Below are positions 58,394 through 64,000 of a stretch of 64,000 bases of DNA, piece after piece; positions within the stretch are counted from its first letter, which is position 1; each line of letters opens with the position of its first letter. A model generated the notes under the pieces. That model was given only the letters and a program-made list of their open reading frames with translations, was not told the origin of the DNA and did not search any database. The DNA comes from GCA-003244245 sp036501085 (GTDB lineage: Bacteria; Actinomycetota; Actinomycetes; Mycobacteriales; Pseudonocardiaceae). A program made the translations under genes and the position numbers. The DNA is taken from contig DASYAZ010000090.1 in the NCBI GenBank assembly GCA_036501085.1, forward strand, positions 1 through 64,000. The letters run 5' to 3'.

Positions 58394-59269
58394 TCAGGGG
58401 GTGCGGGCGGTGAGGGCGCTGCGTACCTGTGCGACGACGGTGGAGGGGTCGCGGAGTTGGCGGGCGGTGACGAACAGGACGTCCCAGCCAGCGGCTTGGA
58501 GCCGGTTGAGACGCTCCCGATCGGCGCTGATCTGCCGCCACTCACCATGCCATTCACCGTCGTACTCCACGGCGAGCCGCTGTCGGGGAAACCCGAGGTC
58601 CACACGTGCAGCCACCCCGCGCCAATCACTGACCACGAACTGGGGTACCGGCTCGAGACCATCGAGCACGAGGTAAACCCGCAATCGTGACTCCGGTCGG
58701 GATTCCGCTCGCGGATCGGCCAGCTCGACCGCGCGGCGCGCGGCGACAATGCCCCGGTCACTTCGCTCGGTGACCATCCGCTGGAGTGCCCTGAGGTCGA
58801 TCAGGCCGGCGCTCAGCACAGCGTCGAGGTCGGCCACCGCGTCCGGCAGCGAGCGATCAAGCAGCAGATCCAGCGTGGTTCGCAGCGGGCTGGCCACGCC
58901 GATTCGCGACCATGGCGTGCTCTCGCCAGCAGTGAGGTCGCTACGCCGGACGTCCACGCCACTGCGCCGCGCCACCCGGGTCTCCAGTGGTACGACGATC
59001 TCGACCGGGTCGATGGCCCGGGCCAGCTGAATTCCCCGCAGGGTCGCCGCCGACCGTCCGGTGATCACTGCCTCTGGCGGCAGCACGAGGGCGAGGGCCT
59101 CGCAACGTCTCTCGTGCGTGGGGGGCATACCTGTAGGCAGGTACACATCGCGGTACAAGCGGCGGAATTGCGGCCCGCGCAGCTGCTCAGCGGTGAGCGC
59201 GCCGTCGGCCACCGCGTCCGATCCACGGAAGACACCGCAGATGTCGGTTGGTCTGATGTTCGTTCTCAC
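58394..59269 (-). CDS. DUF559-domain protein (Vsr/restriction endonuclease-like fold)
   Basis: The 291-residue protein has an N-terminal AbiEi-like region (GALTAEQLRGPQFRRLYRDV, about 20-45) and a C-terminal DUF559 domain with VDLGFPRQRLAVEYDGEWH, RQISADRERLNRLQAAGWDVL. The Asp ... Glu-Tyr-Asp-Gly core is the usual Vsr-like nuclease site. Such proteins are common and scattered in actinobacteria; cellular role is unknown. GTG 59269 is chosen; upstream frame runs into repeat array E. Repeat arrays D and E flank the gene on both sides. Confidence 0.82.
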   Translation of the reverse strand: MRTNIRPTDICGVFRGSDAVADGALTAEQLRGPQFRRLYRDVYLPTGMPPTHERRCEALALVLPPEAVITGRSAATLRGIQLARAIDPVEIVVPLETRVARRSGVDVRRSDLTAGESTPWSRIGVASPLRTTLDLLLDRSLPDAVADLDAVLSAGLIDLRALQRMVTERSDRGIVAARRAVELADPRAESRPESRLRVYLVLDGLEPVPQFVVSDWRGVAARVDLGFPRQRLAVEYDGEWHGEWRQISADRERLNRLQAAGWDVLFVTARQLRDPSTVVAQVRSALTARTP

Positions 59270-59402
59270 GGTGTGCAACTTGTCCGCGATCGGCGGTGCT
59301 GTCCAACGCCCCCTCCCCGAAAACGCCAACCTGTCCACAACGCCCCCCGCACCCACACCCCCGGCCCTGTCCCCTTGACACGCCCCCCTCTCACCCCTGA
59401 CC

Positions 59403-59506
59403 CCGACATGGAGACATATCGGGGTCAGCGCACCCCCTCTCACCCCGACATGGAGACATATCGGGGTCGAAGCACGTCCGATCACCCCGATATGTCTCCA
59501 TATCGG
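59403..59506. repeat. palindromic repeat array E (3 units, 42-bp period)
   Basis: Units at 59403-59422 and 59445-59464 (both GAGA loop) and 59487-59506 (inverted, TCTC loop). Both spacers are 22 bases, start GGT and end ACC but differ in the middle. A run of 13 G (59517-59529) lies just beyond, before the glgM stop. Confidence 0.94.
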
Positions 59507-59531
59507 GGTCGGGTCGGGGGGGGGGGGGAGG

Positions 59532-60686
59532 TTAGGAGAGGAGTTGGTGGTAGAGGTGCACGGTGCGCTCGGCGACCGCTGACCAGGAGAACTCGGTGAC
59601 GGCGCGTTGGCGGCCGGCCTTGCCCATCGCAGCGACCCGGGCGGGATCGGCCAGCAGCTCGTTGATGCACCGGGCCAGACCGCGCTGGAACTCCTCCGGG
59701 TCCTGCTCGTTGTAGGGCACCAGCAGGCCGGTGATGCCGTTGTCGATGACCTCCGGGATACCGCCCACCGCGGAGGCGACCACCGCGGTACCGCAGGCCA
59801 TCGCCTCGAGATTGACGATTCCCAGCGGTTCGTACACCGACGGGCAGGCGAACACGGTCGCCGCGGACAGGATCTGCCGGATGTCCCCGATGGGCAGCAT
59901 GTCCGGCACCCAGATCACCCCGGACCGGGCCGCGGACAGCTCCGCCACGCTGGTGCGGACCTCGGCCTCGATCGCCGAGGTGTCCGGCGCGCTCGCGCAG
60001 AGCAGCAACTGTGCGCCGCTGTCGATGTGGTCGGCCGCCGCCAGCAGGTGCTCGAGACCCTTCTGCCGGGTGATCCGCCCCACGAAGGCGACGATCGGTC
60101 GAGCCGGGTCGACCCCCAGCCGGCGCAGCGCGTCGGTCTCACCGACCGGGTAGTAAGTGTTGGCGTCGATGCCGTTGCGCATCACGTGCACCCGTTCCGG
60201 ATGCACGGTCGGGTAGCAGGCGACCACATCGGCGCGCATGCCGTCGCTGACCGCGATGATCGCGTCGGCATGCTCGTAGGCGGTGCGCTCCACCCAGGAG
60301 GACACCCGGTAGCCGCCGCCGAGCTGCTCGGCCTTCCACGGCCTGCGGGGCTCCAGGGAGTGCGCGGTGACCACGTGCGGGACGCCGTACAGGGTCCGGG
60401 CCAGATGGCCCGCCATGTTGGCGTACCAGGTATGTGAGTGCACCAGGTCCACGTCACCGAGCGCATCGGCCATCGACAGGTCCACCGACAGGGTCTGCAA
60501 CGCCGGATTCGCGCCGGCCAATCCCGGGGTGACTGCGTGGTTGTGCACCCCTGGCCGTGGGGCGCCGAAGCAGTGCACCTCCACCTCGCACCACCCGCGC
60601 AGCTCGGGTACCAGGTGGCTGACGTGCACGCCGGCACCGCCGTACACCTCGGGCGGATACTCCCGGGTCAGGACTCCGATGCGCAC
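59532..60686 (-). CDS. glgM: GT4 glycogen/maltosyl-phosphate synthase (GlgM type)
   Basis: The 384-residue GT4 enzyme starts MRIGVLTREYPPEVYGGAGVH; FVGRITRQKGLEHLL and the nucleotide-sugar site FACPSVYEPLGIVNLEAMACG are clear. Length and the pairing with glgC match actinobacterial GlgA (Rv1212c), shown in mycobacteria to form maltose-1-phosphate from ADP-glucose and glucose-1-phosphate. The same role here follows from homology. It is divergent from glgC with 164 bases between. glgA is the older symbol. Confidence 0.93.
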   Translation of the reverse strand: MRIGVLTREYPPEVYGGAGVHVSHLVPELRGWCEVEVHCFGAPRPGVHNHAVTPGLAGANPALQTLSVDLSMADALGDVDLVHSHTWYANMAGHLARTLYGVPHVVTAHSLEPRRPWKAEQLGGGYRVSSWVERTAYEHADAIIAVSDGMRADVVACYPTVHPERVHVMRNGIDANTYYPVGETDALRRLGVDPARPIVAFVGRITRQKGLEHLLAAADHIDSGAQLLLCASAPDTSAIEAEVRTSVAELSAARSGVIWVPDMLPIGDIRQILSAATVFACPSVYEPLGIVNLEAMACGTAVVASAVGGIPEVIDNGITGLLVPYNEQDPEEFQRGLARCINELLADPARVAAMGKAGRQRAVTEFSWSAVAERTVHLYHQLLS

Positions 60687-60850
60687 GCCGTGTCACGCTA
60701 GCGTTCCCGCGGGTCGAGGCGGCGGTCGGATCACCGCGGCAGGGCTCGGTCACCTCTAGCGTGCCGCGTCGAGGTCGCCGATGAACATTCGGTGACCGGG
60801 AACGGAGCGCGCATGGCTCCGCCGTGCAACCGGCGCTAGGGTGGCCTATC

Positions 60851-62068
60851 GTGAAGGGACAGCCGCACGTGCTGGGCATCGTTCTTGCCGGCGGTGAGGG
60901 AAAGCGGTTATGGCCGCTGACCGCGGACCGGGCCAAACCGGCGGTGCCGTTCGGTGGTAACTACCGGCTGATCGACTTCGTGCTCTCCAATCTGGTCAAC
61001 GCCGGATTTATCCGGATCTGCGTGCTAACCCAGTACAAGTCGCATTCGTTGGACCGGCACATCACCACGACGTGGCGGATGTCCACGATGCTGGGTCAGT
61101 ACATCACCCCGGTTCCCGCTCAGCAGCGGCTTGGCCCGCGGTGGTACACCGGCAGCGCAGATGCGATCTTTCAGTCGCTCAACCTGGTGTATGACGAAGC
61201 GCCGGAGTACATCGTCGTTTTCGGCGCCGACCACGTCTACCGGATGGACCCGTCGCAGATGGTGGAGCAACATATCGCCACCGGAGCGGGCGTGACCGTC
61301 GCCGGTATCCGGGTGCCTCGTGATCAGGCCAGCTCGTTCGGCTGCATCGGCACCGACCCTTGCGGGCGGATTACCGAATTCCTGGAGAAACCACTGGCGC
61401 CACCGGGCACGCCGGATGATCCCGAGGTGGCGTTCGCATCAATGGGGAACTATGTGTTCACCACCAAGCTGCTGGTGTCGGCATTGCGGGCGGACGCCGC
61501 CAACCACGATTCCGATCACGATATGGGCGGGGACGTGATTCCGATGCTGGTGGATGTCGGGGAAGCGGCGGTATACGACTTCGCCGACAATGTGGTGCCC
61601 GGCGCCACCGATCGGGATCGTGGCTACTGGCGCGATGTCGGCACGCTGGACACCTATTTCGACGCGCATCTGGATCTCGTATCCGTGCATCCGGTATTCA
61701 ACCTGTACAACCAGTCATGGCCGATACGCACCGCGATGCCCCCGTTGCCGCCGGCGAAGTTCGTCCAGGGGGGTTCGGCGCAGGAATCGATCGTGGGGGC
61801 GGGATCGATCGTCTCTGCCGCGCAGGTGAGCAACTCGGTGCTCTCCAGCGATGTCGTCGTGGAGGCCGGGGCCAGCGTCGAGGGCAGCGTGCTGATGCCC
61901 GGGGTGCGGGTGGGGAAGGGAGCCGTGGTCCGGCGGGCGATCCTGGACAAGAACGTGGTGATTCCCGACGGCGCCCAGGTCGGGGTGGACTCCGAGCTGG
62001 ACCGGGAACGCTACACAGTCAGCGGTGGCGGGGTCGTGGTCCTGGGTAAGGGAGCCCAGGCGGAGTGA
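60851..62068 (+). CDS. glgC: glucose-1-phosphate adenylyltransferase
   Basis: The 405-residue enzyme makes ADP-glucose. It has VLGIVLAGGEGKRLWPLTADRAKPAVPFGGNYRL split at the nucleotide site (about 7-40), NYRLIDFVLSN, WYTGSADAIFQ, FGADHVYRMD and the substrate-binding EFLEKP, followed by a left-handed beta-helix C terminus. GTG 60851 gives the family N terminus. It supplies GlgM across the shared upstream region. Confidence 0.97.
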   Translation: MKGQPHVLGIVLAGGEGKRLWPLTADRAKPAVPFGGNYRLIDFVLSNLVNAGFIRICVLTQYKSHSLDRHITTTWRMSTMLGQYITPVPAQQRLGPRWYTGSADAIFQSLNLVYDEAPEYIVVFGADHVYRMDPSQMVEQHIATGAGVTVAGIRVPRDQASSFGCIGTDPCGRITEFLEKPLAPPGTPDDPEVAFASMGNYVFTTKLLVSALRADAANHDSDHDMGGDVIPMLVDVGEAAVYDFADNVVPGATDRDRGYWRDVGTLDTYFDAHLDLVSVHPVFNLYNQSWPIRTAMPPLPPAKFVQGGSAQESIVGAGSIVSAAQVSNSVLSSDVVVEAGASVEGSVLMPGVRVGKGAVVRRAILDKNVVIPDGAQVGVDSELDRERYTVSGGGVVVLGKGAQAE

Positions 62069-62091
62069 TCCTGGTGGGCTAGCGTGACACG

Positions 62092-62658
62092 GTGCGAACC
62101 GTGCCCTGGTGGGCTCTGCTGTCCTCGTCGTGCGCCCCGGTGCTGCTCATCGGTGGCTGGCAGGTCGCGGCCGCCCGGCAGCCGGGTGGGTTCGACCCGG
62201 TGAGCCAGACGATCAGCGCGCTCGCTGCCCGCGGCGCCACCAACCCGTGGATCATGACGTCGGCCCTGGCTGGAGTCGGCGTGTGCCACACGATCACCGC
62301 CGCGGGGCTGGTGGGAGCAGCTGTTCCCGGCCGCGTGTTGCTTGCCGCCGGTGGGCTGGCCACCATCGGAGTGGCCGTGTCCCCGCTCCCGGTGAGCGGC
62401 GAGTCGATGGGGCACGTGGCCGCCGCGTCCCTCGCTTTCGGTGCGCTGTCGCTGTGGCCCGCGCTGGCATGGCGGCGTGGCGTCCGTCCCGGGCCCGCCG
62501 CCATGCTGGGAGCTGCCGCCGGGCTGCTCGGAATGCTCGCCTGGTTTGCCCTCGAACTCTCCGGCGACGGTCCGCGAATCGGGCTCTCGGAGCGGGTATT
62601 GGCCGGGGCGCAGGCGTTGTGGCCGCTGGCCGTCGTGCTGCTGGCACGTCGCCGCTGA
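62092..62658 (+). CDS. DUF998 membrane protein
   Basis: The 188-residue protein has about six membrane helices and the DUF998 opening WWALLSSSCAPVLLIGGWQVA then FDPVSQTISALAARGATNPWIM. It sits in the inner membrane; function is unknown for the family. GTG 62092 begins 23 bases after glgC, so it may share that transcript. Confidence 0.85.
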   Translation: MRTVPWWALLSSSCAPVLLIGGWQVAAARQPGGFDPVSQTISALAARGATNPWIMTSALAGVGVCHTITAAGLVGAAVPGRVLLAAGGLATIGVAVSPLPVSGESMGHVAAASLAFGALSLWPALAWRRGVRPGPAAMLGAAAGLLGMLAWFALELSGDGPRIGLSERVLAGAQALWPLAVVLLARRR

Positions 62659-62709
62659 GCCTTGCGGTGTGGTCAAATGCGATGCACGCACACGCATTGG
62701 GGAGCGCAG

Positions 62710-63600
62710 ATGACGACGCAGGACGAGGAAAAAACCGGCCCCGAGCCGGCCGGTTCGCTCACCAAGGCGATTGTCGGCTACTACGACGAGACCTGGCTGG
62801 ACTACCGCGTGCTATGGCTCAACCCGGATAACCTGGCCGTCCATTTCGGATACACCGACGAGACCACCCGCAGCCATACCGACGCGCTGAAGAACGTGAA
62901 CCGGGTACTCGCGGACCGGGTGAACATCACGCCTGGTGAGCGGGTCCTGGATGCGGGATGCGGGGTCGGTGGTAGCAGCCTGTGGCTGGCCGCCGAGCGC
63001 GAGGTGGAAGCCGTCGGGATCACGCTCGCCTCCCGGCAGGTCGAGATGGCCCGGAGTAACGCCCGCCGGCGTGGCCTCAGCGAACGGGTCCATTTCGAGG
63101 TAGCGGACTTCACCGCGACGCCCTTCCCGGACGCGAGCTTCGACGTGGTGTGGGCGGTGGAGAGCCTGTGCCACGCGCCGGACAAGGCCGCGTTCTACCG
63201 GGAGGCGGCGCGGGTGCTGCGCCCCGGTGGGCGGGTGGTCGTCGCCGACTTCGTTCGCGCGGCCCGCCCGGTGGACCCCAAGGGTGAGCAGCTGCTGCGG
63301 GAATGGCTCGCCGGATGGGCTGTCCCCGATATCGACAGCCCCGGTGAGCACACGAGCCACCTGGAGGCGGCCGGGTTCACCGGTATCCGACTCGACGACG
63401 TGACTGTGCACACCCGACCATCACTGCGCCGGCTCTACCGCATGGCGTACTGGACCTACCCACTGGCCGTGCTCGGTCGCATCACCGGCGTGCGCTCAGA
63501 AGTCCAGCACGGCAACGTGATCGCCTCGATCCGCCAATACCAGGCGCTGTGCCACGGCGCCTGGTTCTACAGCATCCTCTCCGCATCCCGATCCCATTAG
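62710..63600 (+). CDS. SAM-dependent C- or O-methyltransferase (tocopherol/sterol-type)
   Basis: The 296-residue class I methyltransferase has motif I VLDAGCGVGGSSLW, VGITLASRQVEMAR, FPDASFDVVWAVESLCHAPD and LRPGGRVVVADF. The opening YYDETWLDYRVLWLNPDNLAVHFGY resembles the family of tocopherol, sterol and rebeccamycin methyltransferases, which bind hydrophobic acceptors. Substrate unknown. ATG 62710 follows GGAGCGCAG. Its stop overlaps the convergent O-methyltransferase stop. Confidence 0.88.
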   Translation: MTTQDEEKTGPEPAGSLTKAIVGYYDETWLDYRVLWLNPDNLAVHFGYTDETTRSHTDALKNVNRVLADRVNITPGERVLDAGCGVGGSSLWLAAEREVEAVGITLASRQVEMARSNARRRGLSERVHFEVADFTATPFPDASFDVVWAVESLCHAPDKAAFYREAARVLRPGGRVVVADFVRAARPVDPKGEQLLREWLAGWAVPDIDSPGEHTSHLEAAGFTGIRLDDVTVHTRPSLRRLYRMAYWTYPLAVLGRITGVRSEVQHGNVIASIRQYQALCHGAWFYSILSASRSH

Positions 63601-64000
63601 GGAGTGCGCAGGGCGAGGAGGAGGCCGTCGCCGAGGGGGAGGAGCAGCGGGGTGAGGGTCTCGTCGCCGCGCACCATGGTGACGACCTCGCGCAGCGCCA
63701 CTGACGCTGGGTCGCGTTGGGCCGGGTCGGACACTCTGCCGCTCCAGAGGGCGTTGTCGAAGGCGATCACTCCGCCGGGCCGCAGCAATCGGACGCCGGC
63801 TTCCAGGTAGCGCGGGTACTCGGGCTTCGCGGCGTCGATGAAAACCAGGTCATAAGCGCCGTCGGTGAGCCGGGGGAGCACGTCCAGGGCCTGGCCCATG
63901 ATCAGCCGGTAGCGTGCTGGCGGGTAGCCGGCTTCGAGGAAGGCCTGCCGCGCGGCGCGCTGGTGCTCAGGCTCGACGTCGATCGAGGTGAGTACACCGT
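63597..64000 (-). CDS. O-methyltransferase, 5' end beyond the window
   Basis: The last ~134 codons are visible: TSIDVEPEHQRAARQAFLEA, GQALDVLPRL, DLVFIDAAKPEYPRYLE and LLRPGGVIAFDNALWSGRV are those of the caffeoyl-CoA O-methyltransferase family (DLVFIDA carries the metal Asp). It matches Rv1220c, which in mycobacteria precedes sigE. The start codon and SAM motif I lie outside this window. Substrate unknown. Confidence 0.92.
   Translation of the reverse strand, partial: GVLTSIDVEPEHQRAARQAFLEAGYPPARYRLIMGQALDVLPRLTDGAYDLVFIDAAKPEYPRYLEAGVRLLRPGGVIAFDNALWSGRVSDPAQRDPASVALREVVTMVRGDETLTPLLLPLGDGLLLALRTP

Noticed and set aside
12285..59506. CRISPR-like reading of the 42-bp-period repeats
   Set aside because: Only two or three units per locus, self-palindromic units, last unit inverted, five scattered loci and no cas genes; this fits interspersed palindromic elements, not CRISPR.
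1..64000. tRNA, rRNA genes or replication origin
   Set aside because: No tRNA-like cloverleaf with TTCRANY-type T-arm, no rRNA sequence and no DnaA-box cluster was noticed; a dedicated scan was not possible.

Overview
This window is high-GC actinobacterial DNA, most likely from the Pseudonocardiales or a close relative of the mycobacteria. The evidence is the gene content (mycothiol MshB, maltosyl-phosphate-type GlgM, a DUF3117 protein, FolP2, 7Fe ferredoxin next to DapC, frequent GTG starts and 4-base ATGA/GTGA overlaps). Two stretches keep the gene order of Mycobacterium tuberculosis: 10.5-25.3 kb matches the Rv3029c-Rv3014c order (etfB, etfA, GNAT, PlsC, iscS, mnmA, methionine-synthase-like, ligA), and 42.2-64 kb matches the Rv1170-Rv1220c order (mshB, small membrane protein, ferredoxin, dapC, dapD, dapE, LOG protein, folP2, DivIVA-like protein, tag, DUF3117, glgM, glgC, O-methyltransferase). 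Rv numbers are from memory and no search was run.

Layout. 1-9.5 kb is accessory: an IS110 transposase with a translationally coupled zinc-finger ORF, a WbbL-like rhamnosyltransferase, two overlapping radical SAM genes behind a direct-repeat leader, a string of tiny overlapping genes below an XRE regulator, strong hairpins, and a truncated DUF222 gene. 9.5-25.3 kb is core metabolism: an epoxide-hydrolase-like enzyme, EtfBA, a GGDEF-EAL protein with a degenerate EAL domain beside a DUF574-type methyltransferase, an OlsB/OlsA-like acyltransferase pair, IscS, MnmA, two paralogous small secreted- or RiPP-like peptides, a methionine-synthase-like protein, a double-GNAT protein, a cold-shock protein and LigA. 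25.3-26.8 kb is a scar with a VapBC-type module and two broken genes. 26.9-42.2 kb holds two oligopeptide ABC systems (one with two binding proteins and fused ATPases, the other complete but without its own binding protein), separated by two convergent, more AT-rich AMP-dependent ligases.

42.2-64 kb carries mycothiol synthesis, lysine/diaminopimelate synthesis (DapC, DapD, DapE), a LOG protein, FolP2, DNA alkylation repair, an aminopeptidase, an inserted glycolipid block (epimerase, a GT-C/GT2 fusion, GtrA, a sulfoquinovose-synthase-like enzyme), a DUF559 protein, glycogen/maltosyl-phosphate synthesis (GlgM, GlgC) and two methyltransferases, the last running off the end.

The most striking unexplained structure is a dispersed palindromic repeat. 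A 20-bp hairpin unit (consensus CCGAYATGGAGACATRTCGG) occurs at five places as two or three copies spaced 42 bp apart (41 bp once), and the last copy is always inverted. One array lies inside the 3' end of dapE and supplies its last ~31 codons; two others bracket the DUF559 gene. The second candidate for something undescribed is the tandem pair of small proteins with a shared N-terminal ELLPARTVLSM motif at 19.7-20.3 kb.
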